A DNA stretch of 64,000 nucleotides from Halapricum hydrolyticum (lineage in GTDB: Archaea; Halobacteriota; Halobacteria; Halobacteriales; Haloarculaceae): the NCBI GenBank assembly GCA_025517565.1, contig JAOPKD010000011.1:1-64000 (forward strand), written 5' to 3'. The translations under genes were made by a program, and so were the position numbers. Shown here one piece after another: positions 44,088-53,257 of this stretch (the first letter of the stretch is position 1; every line of letters starts with the position of its first letter). The notes beneath the pieces were generated by a model that did no database searches, was not told where the DNA came from, and was given only the letters and a program-made list of their open reading frames with translations.

Positions 44088-45602
44088 ATGACCGCGCCGG
44101 CTGACCGGATCGTCACGAACGTCGACGGCCACACGCTCGCCGAACCCGACGAGACCTTCGAAGCGGTCGCGATCCGCGACGGCCGGATCGTCCGGGTCGG
44201 TCAGGCCGCAGAAGTCCGGTTTCTGGAAGGCGTCGAGACCGACGTGCTCGACTTCGAGGGGGCGACGCTGTTGCCGGGCTTCGTCGACGCCCACACGCAC
44301 ATGGATATTCTGGGACGGCGACAGGCCGAGATCGATCTGGCGGACGTGGCCGGGCCCGACGAGGCCGTCGAGCGTCTCCGGGAAAACGGCGACGACGGCT
44401 GGATCCTCGGGTTCGGTTACGACGAGTCGACCTGGGCGGAGTCGCGGTATCTCACGCGCGGGGACCTCGATCGGGTCAGCGATGATCGGCCGGTCGCAGC
44501 CTTCCGCGAAGACCTGCACGTCGTCTCGGTCAACAGCGTCGCTCTGGATCGACTGAACGAGGATCTGCCCGACGAGGACGTCCGAACCGAAGGCGGTGAA
44601 CCGACTGGCGTGCTCGTGGAAAGCGCACTGGAGGTCGTCACCGACGCCGTCGCGCCGGACGCCGAGACGACTCGCGAATACCTGCTGGCCGCCCAGTCGG
44701 TCGCGCTCGAACGCGGCGTCACGACCGTCCACGACATGGTGCGGAACCCGCACGTCCCCGGGGTGTACCGCGAGCTCGATCTCGCGGGCGAGCTCGACCT
44801 CCGGGTGCGGCTCAACTACTGGGCGGACTTCCTGGAGGCACTCGAACGAACCGGAGAGCGGACGAATCACGGCAGCGACCGGGTCGAGACGGGTGCGATC
44901 AAGACGTACACCGACGGGTCGATCGGCGGTCGCACGGCGAAGCTCTCCCGTCCGTATGCCGATGAAGACACCACCGGCACCTGGATCCTCGAACCCGACG
45001 ACCTCGCCGGTCTGGCCGGCCGGGTCACGGACGGCGGCTTTCAGATGGCTGCCCACGCGATCGGCGACGCGGCGATCGAGGCCGTGATCGACGCCTACGA
45101 AGCCGCCGGGGGCGACCGCCACCGGATCGAACACGCCGAGTTGCTGACCGACGGGGCGATCGACCGGCTCGCCGACACCGGTATCGTCGTCTCTGCCCAG
45201 CCGAACTTCCATCGCTGGGCTCGCGAGGGCGGGCTCTACGAGACGGCGGTCGGGACCGAGCGACGGATGCGAACGAACCGGTTCGCCGCGCTGAGCGAGG
45301 CGGGCGTGCGGCTGGCGTTCGGGAGCGACTGCATGCCGCTCGATCCCCTCTTCGGCGTTCGCCAGGCCGTCACCGCGCCCGAGGCGAGCCAGCGGCTGTC
45401 GGTCACCGAAGCGCTGCGGGCGTATACGCTGGGCGGTGCCTACGCCGGATTCGACGAGGATCGGCTGGGGACGATCGAATCGGGGAAGCGGGCCGATCTG
45501 GTCGTGCTGGCCGATTCGCCGTGGGACGTCCCCGAGGCCGAAATCGACGGCATCGACGTCGTCGCGACGCTGCTGGACGGCGAAATCGTCGCCAGCCGCT
45601 AG
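44088..45602 (+). CDS. YtcJ-like amidohydrolase
   Basis: A 504-residue metal-dependent hydrolase. LLPGFVDAHTHMDILG provides the HxH metal motif, FQMAAHAIGDAAIEAVI the middle His, HRIEHAEL another, and AFGSDCMPLDPL the catalytic Asp. The N-terminal small domain (VTNVDGHTLAEPDETFEAV) and C-terminal KRADLVVLADSPW complete the composite barrel layout of the amidohydrolase-3 group. It cleaves amide or similar bonds in an unknown substrate. ATG 44088 follows the TATA-like end of repeat copy 3. Confidence 0.88.
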   Translation: MTAPADRIVTNVDGHTLAEPDETFEAVAIRDGRIVRVGQAAEVRFLEGVETDVLDFEGATLLPGFVDAHTHMDILGRRQAEIDLADVAGPDEAVERLRENGDDGWILGFGYDESTWAESRYLTRGDLDRVSDDRPVAAFREDLHVVSVNSVALDRLNEDLPDEDVRTEGGEPTGVLVESALEVVTDAVAPDAETTREYLLAAQSVALERGVTTVHDMVRNPHVPGVYRELDLAGELDLRVRLNYWADFLEALERTGERTNHGSDRVETGAIKTYTDGSIGGRTAKLSRPYADEDTTGTWILEPDDLAGLAGRVTDGGFQMAAHAIGDAAIEAVIDAYEAAGGDRHRIEHAELLTDGAIDRLADTGIVVSAQPNFHRWAREGGLYETAVGTERRMRTNRFAALSEAGVRLAFGSDCMPLDPLFGVRQAVTAPEASQRLSVTEALRAYTLGGAYAGFDEDRLGTIESGKRADLVVLADSPWDVPEAEIDGIDVVATLLDGEIVASR

Positions 45603-45658
45603 AACGACGCCCGTCCCGTGTCGAAACGGATATCGGGCTATCACGACAACACACGCGT

Positions 45659-45808
45659 ATGGAGCCCATCCAGATCATGTTCGCCCTGGTGGGGCTGATC
45701 GGCTTCGTCATCCCGATCTTCTTCATCATCGGCCAGGACAGCGAGAGTGCTGTCACCGACCCCTCCCTCGAAGAGATGGAACGGCGGCGCCAGCGCGAGA
45801 ACGAGTAA
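45659..45808 (+). CDS. Small single-span membrane protein, 49 aa
   Basis: MEPIQIMFALVGLIGFVIPI then FFIIGQDSESAVTD and an acidic/basic tail EEMERRRQRENE. One N-terminal hydrophobic segment of about 20-22 residues and a charged cytoplasmic tail. Such proteins occur in haloarchaea; function is unknown. The start ATG 45659 is preferred over upstream in-frame codons that lie within the amidohydrolase gene or lack coding character. Confidence 0.6.
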   Translation: MEPIQIMFALVGLIGFVIPIFFIIGQDSESAVTDPSLEEMERRRQRENE

Positions 45809-45857
45809 CTGCGTGCTCTCTCCGGCCGATCGCTTTCTCCTCGGCGATTTGCTTCCC

Positions 45858-45937
45858 GTACAGCCGGTCGACGCTCAGGAATACCGTCTGTGTATCGACG
45901 TACAAAGTCAGTTTGAGATGTTATATCCGGCGGTAAT
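45858..45937 (+). repeat. Possible degenerate family 1 repeat
   Basis: Begins GTACAGCCGGTCGAC and ends GAGATGTTATATCCGGCGGT then AAT, at the correct 80-base spacing and in the same orientation as other copies. Only the right end is clearly similar, so it is a candidate, not a firm copy. Confidence 0.35.
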
Positions 45938-46055
45938 TCGGACGTCTATTACTCGATATGGTTCTTTGATTTGTGTTGTCCTTTATTGAGAATGTTATAT
46001 CAAATATTGCCGGACTTTCCACCCATTACTTAGTTTAGAATCGTCCTAATCAGTT

Positions 46056-46078
46056 ATTGAAGACAAAATGTTTTCAAT
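46056..46078. promoter_or_regulatory. Inverted repeat upstream of nadA, candidate operator
   Basis: ATTGAAGAC then five bases then GTTTTCAAT: nine-base arms with one mismatch, 39 bases before ATG 46118. Its position near the likely transcription start suits a repressor site for NAD biosynthesis genes. No regulator gene is adjacent. Confidence 0.45.
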
Positions 46079-46117
46079 GGAGGGATCAATAGAGAGAATT
46101 ACAGTCAGAGATCCACT

Positions 46118-47248
46118 ATGCCAGCGATGAACGAAGCGACGTTCGATACCGATCTCAGCTTGTTCAAATACGACAACCTGGAACAGCTCCCGGCGGAGTA
46201 CCGGGACCTCGGAGAGGAAGACCGGGCTCGACGAATCGATGCCGCGCTGGAGGAACTCGGCGACGACGTCGTCGTGCTGGGGCACAACTACCAGCGTCGA
46301 GAGATCGTCGAGCACGCCGATTTCGTCGGCGACTCCTACCAGTTGAGCAAACAGGCCGCCGAATCGGACGCCGAATACGTGATCTTCGCCGGCGTGACGT
46401 TCATGGCCGAGTCGGCGGACATCATTACCGACGACGACCAGACCGTCATCCTCCCGAGCATGGAGGCGTCGTGTCCGATGGCCGGCATGGCAGAGGCGCT
46501 GCAGGTCGACGCCGCCTGGGCGGAGATCACCGCCGAGACCGACGCCGACGTCGTTCCGATCACGTACATGAACAGCTACGCCGATCTGAAGGCATTCTGC
46601 GCCGAGCAGGGCGGGCTGGTCTGTACGTCCTCGAACGCCGAGCAGGCCTTCGAGTACGCCCTCGATCGAGGGGAGAAAGTCCTGTTCATGCCCGACAAAC
46701 ACCTCGGAGAGAACACCGCCCACGCCATGGGGCTGGAAGACGAAACCGTCGAGTGGGACCCCTGGGACCCCGACTCGAAAGCGGCGAACAAGGTCGTCGA
46801 GAACGACATCATCCTCTGGGAAGGGGACTGTCAGGTCCACGAGCGCTTCCGGGTCGAACACATCGAGGCAGTCCGCGAGGAGTATCCCGACGCCAGCGTG
46901 ATCGTCCACCCCGAGTGTCGCCGCGGGGTCGTCGAGGCCGCCGACGAGGCCGGTTCGACCGCCGACATCACTCGCGCCGTCGAGGAGGCCGATCCCGGTG
47001 AGACGTGGGCGATCGGCACCGAGATCCACCTCACCAACCATCTCCAGCGGTGGCATCCCGACGTGAACGTCGTCCCGCTGTGTGGGGATTCCTGTATGGA
47101 TTGCAACGCCATGCGTCAGATAGACCCCAACTATCTGGCGTGGGTCCTCGAAGAGTTGGTCGAGGGCCGCGAACGCAACGTCATCGAGGTCGACCCCGAG
47201 GAGAAGGAACTCGCGGCACTGGCGCTCGACCGGATGCTTTCGATCTGA
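46118..47248 (+). CDS. nadA: Quinolinate synthase
   Basis: A 376-residue NadA. Recognised blocks are VVLGHNYQRREIVEHADFVG, DSYQLSKQAAES, PSMEASCPMA (first cluster Cys), HPECRRGVVEAAD (second) and CGDSCMDCNAMRQI (third), which bind one [4Fe-4S] cluster; EIHLTNHLQR lies near the active site. It condenses iminoaspartate with dihydroxyacetone phosphate to quinolinate. It is first in nadABC. ATG 46118 or 46127 both fit. Confidence 0.96.
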   Translation: MPAMNEATFDTDLSLFKYDNLEQLPAEYRDLGEEDRARRIDAALEELGDDVVVLGHNYQRREIVEHADFVGDSYQLSKQAAESDAEYVIFAGVTFMAESADIITDDDQTVILPSMEASCPMAGMAEALQVDAAWAEITAETDADVVPITYMNSYADLKAFCAEQGGLVCTSSNAEQAFEYALDRGEKVLFMPDKHLGENTAHAMGLEDETVEWDPWDPDSKAANKVVENDIILWEGDCQVHERFRVEHIEAVREEYPDASVIVHPECRRGVVEAADEAGSTADITRAVEEADPGETWAIGTEIHLTNHLQRWHPDVNVVPLCGDSCMDCNAMRQIDPNYLAWVLEELVEGRERNVIEVDPEEKELAALALDRMLSI

Positions 47249-47255
47249 GGTGATC
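47247..47255 (+). promoter_or_regulatory. Shine-Dalgarno site deciding the nadB start
   Basis: GAGGTGATC at 47247-47255 is a perfect match to the haloarchaeal anti-Shine-Dalgarno and lies four bases before ATG 47259. It overlaps the nadA stop and selects ATG 47259 over GTG 47250. It contrasts with the many leaderless genes in this window and fits an internal operon gene. Confidence 0.75.
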
Positions 47256-47258
47256 ACG

Positions 47259-48839
47259 ATGGACCAAGACACAACTGACGTGCTCGTGATCGGCTCCGGC
47301 ATCGCCGGCTGTGCCGCCGCGCTCACAGCGGCCCGCGAGGGAGCAGACGTGACGATCGCGACCAAGGCGACTCGTCCGGAGGGTGCTTCTTCCTGGTGGG
47401 CGCAGGGCGGTATCGCCGTCTCGAAAGACGACCCCGAGCAATTCAAGCAGGACATCATCGAGGCCAGTGACGGCACGGCCGATCCCGGGGCCGTCGACGT
47501 GCTGGTCGAGCACGCCAACGACGCCGTCCGCGACGTCTTGCTGGAGACGCTTGACGTCGAATTCGACCGCGTCGAGTCACGCTCGACGGACAACGAACGG
47601 ACGGAGTCCGTGAGTAGCGCCGGCGGTGCGGGCGGCTCGTCGGTTGGCAAAGCGCAACTCGATTTCGGACAGGAGGCCGCCCACAGCGACGAGCGGATCC
47701 TCCACGTCGACGCCTCGACCGGCAAGGCGATCCACGTCCCGTTCCTGAACTACCTCGAGAGCCGCGAGGATGTCGAAATACGGGAGGGTGCCGCCGCGCT
47801 TGAGTTGCTCAGTCACGAGGGGCGAGTCTACGGCGCGATGGTCGAATCCGACGGCGAGGTCGAACCGCTCTTTGCGGGCGCGACGATCCTCGCGACGGGC
47901 GGAATCGGCGAGCTCTATCCGAACTCGACCAATCCCGAAGGAATGACCGGCGACGGGATCGGGATGGCCGCACTCGCCGGTGCAGCGGTCGCGGACATGG
48001 AGTACGTCCAGTTCCACCCGACAGTCTGTACGGCGGCCGACGACCAGTTCCTCGTCAGCGAGGCCGTCCGCGGCGAGGGGGCCCTGCTGCGAAACGCCGA
48101 TGGCGAGCGGTTCATGCCCGACTATCACGCGGACGCCGAACTCGCGCCCCGGGATGTCGTCGCCCGCGCCGTCAAGACCGAGCGCGACCGGACCGGCGAG
48201 GTCCGACTCGACGTCAGTCCCCTTGATTTCGCCAGTGAGTTCCCGGATCTGGTCGAGCTGTGTGAGGACAACGGCATCGACTACCGCGAGGGAATACCGG
48301 TTGCACCGGCCGAACACTTCCTCTGTGGCGGCGTCGTCGTCGATGACCGAGGGCGCGCCTCACTGGAGAACCTCTATGCGGTCGGTGAAAGTGCCCGAAC
48401 CGGCGTCCACGGCGCGAACCGCCTGGCGAGCACGAGCCTGCTGGAGGGACTGGTCTGGGGACTACGTGCTGGTTCAGACGCCGCCGAGTCCCTCCGCGAC
48501 GTTTCCGAGATCCGGACGATCGAACCGCCCGGGTTACTCGATCGCGATCCCAAGTTGTCCGGGCAGTTTGCCCGTGAGAAGTTCCGTCGCCTGCGCCGCG
48601 TGATGGACGAGTACGTGGGGCTGGAACGCGACCCGGCACAGCTCCGGCGCGCTCAGGGCGTCCTTCGGCGGCTCAAAGGCGAAGTCGACGCGTACGTCCG
48701 CACGCGCACCTCGCGATCGCTGTACGAACTCCGCCACGCCGCGATCACCGCGCTGCTGATCGCCCGTGCCGCCAGCGAAAGCCCCGAGAGCCGCGGCACG
48801 CATTACCTCCTCGAATCCCCCGAGGCGAGTGCGGATTGA
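47259..48839 (+). CDS. nadB: L-aspartate oxidase
   Basis: A 526-residue flavoprotein. VLVIGSGIAGCAAALTAARE is the FAD-binding Rossmann; GASSWWAQGGIAVSKDDPEQ the family-typical substrate region; EYVQFHPTVCTAADDQFLVS and GVHGANRLASTSLLEGLVWG further FAD/substrate contacts. The C-terminal helical domain (YELRHAAITALLIARAA) is present. It oxidises aspartate to iminoaspartate for NadA. It carries an Asn/Ser-rich insert (SRSTDNERTESVSSAGGAGG) near residue 110. Its start is set by the Shine-Dalgarno site at 47247-47255. Confidence 0.95.
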   Translation: MDQDTTDVLVIGSGIAGCAAALTAAREGADVTIATKATRPEGASSWWAQGGIAVSKDDPEQFKQDIIEASDGTADPGAVDVLVEHANDAVRDVLLETLDVEFDRVESRSTDNERTESVSSAGGAGGSSVGKAQLDFGQEAAHSDERILHVDASTGKAIHVPFLNYLESREDVEIREGAAALELLSHEGRVYGAMVESDGEVEPLFAGATILATGGIGELYPNSTNPEGMTGDGIGMAALAGAAVADMEYVQFHPTVCTAADDQFLVSEAVRGEGALLRNADGERFMPDYHADAELAPRDVVARAVKTERDRTGEVRLDVSPLDFASEFPDLVELCEDNGIDYREGIPVAPAEHFLCGGVVVDDRGRASLENLYAVGESARTGVHGANRLASTSLLEGLVWGLRAGSDAAESLRDVSEIRTIEPPGLLDRDPKLSGQFAREKFRRLRRVMDEYVGLERDPAQLRRAQGVLRRLKGEVDAYVRTRTSRSLYELRHAAITALLIARAASESPESRGTHYLLESPEASAD

Positions 48840-48843
48840 GAGT

Positions 48844-49659
48844 ATGATTCCGGATAGCAAGATCGAATCCTGGCTGCAGGAGGACATCGGACATCACGAC
48901 GTGACGAACCAGGTTCCGGGCGAAACCGACGGCCGCCTGGTCGCCAGAGAGCCCGGCGTCGCGGCGGGGCTGGATGGAGCGCGTGCGGTCTTCGAGTACC
49001 TCGGCGTCGACGTCGAGACGTCCGTCGAACCCGGCGATCGGATCGGGCCTGGCGACATCGTCCTCCGGACGGGCGGGCCTGCCCGCGAGACGTTGCGAGG
49101 CGAGCGCGTCGCGGTCAACGTCGTCGGTCACGCAAGCGGTATCGCGACGAAGACCCGCCGGGCCGTCGAGACCGCTCGGGAGACAGCGGAGTCAGTCCGG
49201 ATCGCCTGCACCCGCAAGACGACGCCCGGTCTCCGTGGAATCGAGAAACGCGCGGTCGTCGCCGGCGGCGGGGATACCCACCGGCTGAACCTCTCACACA
49301 TGGTGATGGTCAAGGACAACCACGTCGCCGAGATGGGACTGGAAAGCGCGATCGAGCACTTCCGCACGAAGGCCTCTTTCGCGACGAAAATCGAGGTCGA
49401 GGTCGAAGAGCCCGAGGACGCCCCGCGGGCGGCCGAGGCCGGCGCAGACATCGTTTTGCTCGATAACATGGACCCCGCGACGACCGCACACGCCGTCGAT
49501 CGAATCCGGGCGACTGATCCGGACGTGCTCGCGGAAGCCTCGGGCGGGATTTCCGTCCAGGACGTGCCAGCCTATGCGTCGACGGGCGTAGACATCATCT
49601 CGATGGGGTCGCTGACCCACTCGGTGGAGACGCTTGATCTGTCGTTCCGGACCGGGTAG
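48844..49659 (+). CDS. nadC: Nicotinate-nucleotide pyrophosphorylase (carboxylating)
   Basis: A 271-residue NadC. LQEDIGHHDVTNQV marks the N-terminal strand; RVAVNVVGHASGIATKTRR the helical region; IACTRKTTPGLRGIEKRAVV and GGGDTHRLNLSHMVMVKDNH contact quinolinate and PRPP; ADIVLLDNM and EASGGISVQDVPAYASTGVD complete the barrel. It converts quinolinate and PRPP to nicotinate mononucleotide. It lies four bases after nadB, so nadABC is one operon. Confidence 0.95.
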   Translation: MIPDSKIESWLQEDIGHHDVTNQVPGETDGRLVAREPGVAAGLDGARAVFEYLGVDVETSVEPGDRIGPGDIVLRTGGPARETLRGERVAVNVVGHASGIATKTRRAVETARETAESVRIACTRKTTPGLRGIEKRAVVAGGGDTHRLNLSHMVMVKDNHVAEMGLESAIEHFRTKASFATKIEVEVEEPEDAPRAAEAGADIVLLDNMDPATTAHAVDRIRATDPDVLAEASGGISVQDVPAYASTGVDIISMGSLTHSVETLDLSFRTG

Positions 49660-49660
49660 T

Positions 49661-49870
49661 TCACCCGTCTTCCTCGAGCAATCCCAGGTCGTCGGCGACG
49701 AGATCAGCGATCCGGTCGGCGATGTCGGGATCGACCTGTGCGATCTGCTCGCCGTCGTGACGGTTCTCGTTGTGTCGTTCCAGGGTCTCGGCCAGCCCGT
49801 CCAGCGGAACCCGGGTTTCCGTCCCACACTCCTCGCAGATGATCGGCACTGTTGGGTCGTCGTCAGCCAT
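49661..49870 (-). CDS. Short protein with a CxxC...HxxxxH zinc-finger-like pattern
   Basis: A 69-residue protein: IICEECGTETRVPLDGLAET then LERHNENRHDGE gives Cys-x2-Cys, 18 residues, His-x4-His, spacing that could form a C2H2-type zinc site. The C-terminal half (PDIADRIADLVADDLGLLEE) is helical and acidic. It is convergent with nadC, two bases apart. I do not recognise a family or function. Confidence 0.65.
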   Translation of the reverse strand: MADDDPTVPIICEECGTETRVPLDGLAETLERHNENRHDGEQIAQVDPDIADRIADLVADDLGLLEEDG

Positions 49871-49945
49871 GGCTCGTGGTGGATGTTCTCGTGCGCACCG
49901 AAAAAGCGTGTTCGATTCGGTGTTCGGGTCTACCGGGCCGACCGG

Positions 49946-51535
49946 CTACGCTTCTTTCTGGTCGGCACCGGCGACGGCGCGGTCTTTCAGCGTCGGCAGC
50001 GCCTCTTTCATCTGCTCGATCTCCTTCTCGGAGAGGCGGACGCCGGATTCGATGGTCGTGTCGACCGATTCGCCGGAGTCGACGTGAGTGGCCGACGCTT
50101 CGAGCGTGCCGTCCGACTGGACCTCGAAGTCGATTTCCAGCGTTGGCTCGCCGGCGGGCGCTTTCGGGATACCCGATAGCACCATCTCGCCGAGTTTCGT
50201 GTTCTCCTCGGCCGTCTCGGCCTGGCCCTGGTAGATCGGGAACCGGACGCCGGTCTGGTCGTCCATCACCGTCGTAAACCGATCGTCGCTCTGGCTGATC
50301 GGGACCTTCTCGTCCTGATCGACGACCGGTGCGAAGTCGCCGTCGTGCAGTTCGATCCCGATCGGCTGGGGCGTGACGTCCACCAGCAGTAGGTCCTCTT
50401 CCTCGCCAGGGAGCACGTCGTCGGCAGTCGTGTCCCCGCTCGTGGACATCAGTTCGGCCTGCGTCGCCGCGCCGAGCGCGACGGCCTCGTCGGGGTTGAC
50501 CGACCGGAGCGGTTCCATCCCGAAGTACGATTCGACGGTCTCCTGGACCTGTGTCATCCGGGTCGCCCCGCCGATCAGCAGCACTTCGTCGACCTCCTCG
50601 ATGTCTTTCTCCGAGCGCTCGAACAGTTCGTCGACCGAATCGATCGTCTGATCCAGCAGGTCGGCGGTCAGCTCTTGGAACCGTTCGCGGGAGAGCGTCG
50701 TCTCCAGGTTGTAGTCGGGGCCGAGATACGGGATCGTGATCTCGGTCTGCTCGCGGCTGGACAGGTCGTGTTTCGCCCGCACGGCGGCGTCGTAGAGACG
50801 CTGTTCCTGTTCGGGGTCGCCAGCGACGTCGACGTCGCCGTCCTCGCTTGCGATCTCCGCGAAGTGATCGACGATCCGCTGGGTCCAGTCCTCACCACCG
50901 AGACTGCGGTCGCCGTCGGTGTTCTTGACCTCGATGTGGTTGTGTTCGAGGTCGATCTCGACGAGCGTCGCATCGAAGGTCCCGCCACCGAGGTCGTAGA
51001 CGAACACGTGCCGACGATCGTGTGCCGCCGCGTCGTCGGCGTCGTTGGTCTCCTGGAGTCCGTAGGCCAGACAGGCCGCCGTCGGTTCGGTCATGACGTG
51101 CTCGACGTCGATCCCGGCGATCTCGCCGGCGCTACGGGTGGCCTGGCGCTCGGCGTCGCCGAAGTAAGCGGGAACAGTGATGACCGCCGAATCGACGTCA
51201 CGACCCAGGTAGGCTTCAGCGTCGGCGAGCAGCCGCGAGAGGATCAGCGCCGAGATCTGCTCGGGCCGGTATTCCTCGTCGTCGATCGCGACGACGTAGT
51301 CTTCCTCCCCCATGTGGCGTTTGATGTGCTGGACCGTCCGCTCGGCCTTGCTGACGGCCTGGTTGGCCGCCGGCTGTCCGACCACGGTCTCGTCGTTCTC
51401 ATCGATCATGACGACCGACGGGGTCGTCCGTTCTCCGTCGCTGTTCGGAATGATCTCAGGTTCGTCCCCCGTGACCGCCGCGATGGCGCTGTTAGTCGTT
51501 CCGAGGTCGATCCCCACTGCGTACCCGTCTACCAT
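49946..51535 (-). CDS. Hsp70 (DnaK-like) paralog with shortened C-terminus
   Basis: A 529-residue Hsp70. Nucleotide-binding motifs are GIDLGTTNSAIAAV, VYDLGGGTFDATLVEI and LLIGGATRMTQVQETV; the substrate-binding beta domain follows (LLLVDVTPQPIGIELHD, MVLSGIPKAPAGEPTLEIDF). The alpha-helical lid is nearly absent, since the protein ends after about 30 residues of helix (EKEIEQMKEALPTL), so it is roughly 80-110 residues shorter than usual DnaK. Start is ATG 51535 (MVDGYAVG). No GrpE or canonical DnaJ gene is near, so it is probably a secondary chaperone working with the divergent J-like membrane protein. Confidence 0.88.
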   Translation of the reverse strand: MVDGYAVGIDLGTTNSAIAAVTGDEPEIIPNSDGERTTPSVVMIDENDETVVGQPAANQAVSKAERTVQHIKRHMGEEDYVVAIDDEEYRPEQISALILSRLLADAEAYLGRDVDSAVITVPAYFGDAERQATRSAGEIAGIDVEHVMTEPTAACLAYGLQETNDADDAAAHDRRHVFVYDLGGGTFDATLVEIDLEHNHIEVKNTDGDRSLGGEDWTQRIVDHFAEIASEDGDVDVAGDPEQEQRLYDAAVRAKHDLSSREQTEITIPYLGPDYNLETTLSRERFQELTADLLDQTIDSVDELFERSEKDIEEVDEVLLIGGATRMTQVQETVESYFGMEPLRSVNPDEAVALGAATQAELMSTSGDTTADDVLPGEEEDLLLVDVTPQPIGIELHDGDFAPVVDQDEKVPISQSDDRFTTVMDDQTGVRFPIYQGQAETAEENTKLGEMVLSGIPKAPAGEPTLEIDFEVQSDGTLEASATHVDSGESVDTTIESGVRLSEKEIEQMKEALPTLKDRAVAGADQKEA

Positions 51536-51641
51536 ACCCCCATGTGTTCGGGCATCTCCTAAATGGTTTTTTATCCTGTCCAGCCAACACGGGACGCTTT
51601 TGGGAGATCCGTCCCACGAACCGGACAGGAACCTCGCAGGC

Positions 51642-53219
51642 ATGCCAGAGCCCGACCCGGATGCGATCGACTACTACGCGCGGATCGGCGTCGACCCGGA
51701 GGCCGATCTTGAGACGATCGAACGCCATCGCAAACAGGCTGACCGCCGATTCTCGCCGATGGGGACCAGCCCCGATGCCGACGAGAAGCGCCACATGCGG
51801 ATCAACGAGGCCAGCAACGTCCTCGAAGACCCCGATCGGAGACAGCGATACGACGACCTCTACGAGTCGCTCGGCCCGATCAACGGGACGCTCGCGTTCG
51901 AGACGTTATCGACAGACACGACCGACGCAGTGCGGACCGACGAGACGCTGAATGAGCACCTCCGGGGGTTCATCGAGGTCCTCGGACCGGAGACGGGCGC
52001 CAGGGAGTTCAAGCGGTATCACGGGCGCCTGACGACGCCGCTGCCGGACGATATCGAGGGAGCAGACGTTCCGAACGGATACGGGGTCGACGACACCGGG
52101 TTCGGCGTCGCGGCCTGGAGCTGGCACCAGGCCGACCAGCTCTGTCCGTTCTCGCTGTGGCTGACCGGCGGACCGCAGCTCTGGCGCACGGCGCTGCTGG
52201 ACTCCGACGCTGTTGATGGCCTGCTCGCGGAGCTCCGCGAGAGCGGTCCGGCAGCCGTTCCGGACTCCGAGACGGCAGCTACCGGTTCCGACGAGGCCGA
52301 CGAGACGCCGACGACACAGCTCAGTCTCGGCCATCCGAGTTCGGCCGCCATCGATCGGTTCGAGACCGACGAGTCGGTCCCGTCAGTCACCGAGACGGCC
52401 TCGCGGCTGTCGGCCCCGGTCGATCGACTACGCAACGTCGTCTCCTACGTCCTCGCGACGGGTGGCTGGGCCGCCGTGACCACCGCCGGATCCGCCGGCG
52501 GTGGACTCGTCGGATCGGCCGTCGCTGCCGTCGCACTCGTCCCGCTGTTGGCCATCGCACTGGTGGTCCAGTCGACGGCACCCGACGTCTCAGTGGCCGG
52601 AGTGCCGATGGTCGATATCGATCGACCGTTCGTGACTGTCAGCCTCGTTCACTATCTGGTGGTCGGGCTGGCCGGAACTGCGTCCGCATGGGTCGCTGGC
52701 CGAGGATTCGTCCCGCGGATCCGGGAGCGCAAGGACGCGACGTTGCCCCGTGACGCCTGGCTGGTCTTCGGACCGGCGTTGCCGTTGCTCGCAGGTGCGC
52801 TGTTCGTCGGGATCGGACAGTCGGCATTCTCGCGGCGGCCGGGGCTAGTCCTCACGGCGGCGCTGGCCGCGTTCGCGTTCCAGGCGGCGATGGACGTCGG
52901 TGCGCCACGGCTCCTGTCGCTTTTGTGTCGAGGTGTCTCGACGCTTGCGTTCGCGCTGGCGAGCGCCGTCACATCGCTCGCGGTGATCGGTCTCGGCCTG
53001 TCGGCCACGTATCCCGGAGTCTTCGAGGCGTACGCCGCGGTTCTCGCCACGCTTCCAGCGGTCGAATCGACCGTGTTCGGAGCGGCGAACACCGAGTTGC
53101 TCGTCGTCTCGCTCGGCGCGCTGGCGTTCGTGCCGCTGACACTAACCTCGCTGTACAGCCTGGCCTACGCCCTCGAATCGGTCGCGCTTCGTGTCCGGTC
53201 GCGCGCGTTCGGGTCGTAG
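51642..53219 (+). CDS. Membrane protein with a degenerate J-like domain
   Basis: A 525-residue protein. Residues of about 8-70 match a J domain (AIDYYARIGVDPEADLETIE, RHRKQADRRFSPMG, RRQRYDDLYESLG) but the HPD tripeptide is absent; the aligned stretch reads RRFSPMG. The middle is acidic and hydrophilic. From about residue 250 to the end, several hydrophobic segments (TAGSAGGGLVGSAVAAVALV, LLAIALVVQSTA, ALPLLAGALFVGIGQSA, ALASAVTSLAVIGLGL) indicate a multi-span membrane protein. It is divergent from the Hsp70 gene, sharing about 105 bases. A membrane-anchored co-chaperone or adapter is plausible, but loss of HPD means it should not stimulate Hsp70 ATPase in the usual way. Confidence 0.7.
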   Translation: MPEPDPDAIDYYARIGVDPEADLETIERHRKQADRRFSPMGTSPDADEKRHMRINEASNVLEDPDRRQRYDDLYESLGPINGTLAFETLSTDTTDAVRTDETLNEHLRGFIEVLGPETGAREFKRYHGRLTTPLPDDIEGADVPNGYGVDDTGFGVAAWSWHQADQLCPFSLWLTGGPQLWRTALLDSDAVDGLLAELRESGPAAVPDSETAATGSDEADETPTTQLSLGHPSSAAIDRFETDESVPSVTETASRLSAPVDRLRNVVSYVLATGGWAAVTTAGSAGGGLVGSAVAAVALVPLLAIALVVQSTAPDVSVAGVPMVDIDRPFVTVSLVHYLVVGLAGTASAWVAGRGFVPRIRERKDATLPRDAWLVFGPALPLLAGALFVGIGQSAFSRRPGLVLTAALAAFAFQAAMDVGAPRLLSLLCRGVSTLAFALASAVTSLAVIGLGLSATYPGVFEAYAAVLATLPAVESTVFGAANTELLVVSLGALAFVPLTLTSLYSLAYALESVALRVRSRAFGS

Positions 53220-53257
53220 GATAGAGAAAGGGCTCTCACTTGCCGATCATCCCGCTG

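Larger units (their letters stand above)
45809..46117. other. AT-rich region upstream of nadABC
   Basis: About 309 bases with no gene. It holds a degenerate family 1 repeat at 45858-45937, a short direct repeat (GATGTTATATC near 45917-45927 and a similar GAATGTTATATC near 45989-46000), and an inverted repeat at 46056-46078 described separately. The start of nadA is likely leadered, since no box at -25 stands out. Confidence 0.5.

Noticed and set aside
43986-45644. 552-residue minus-strand frame
   Set aside because: It is an antisense shadow of the amidohydrolase, whose catalytic motifs are all on the plus strand.
46046-47725. 559-residue minus-strand frame
   Set aside because: Antisense to nadA and the start of nadB, which are certain.
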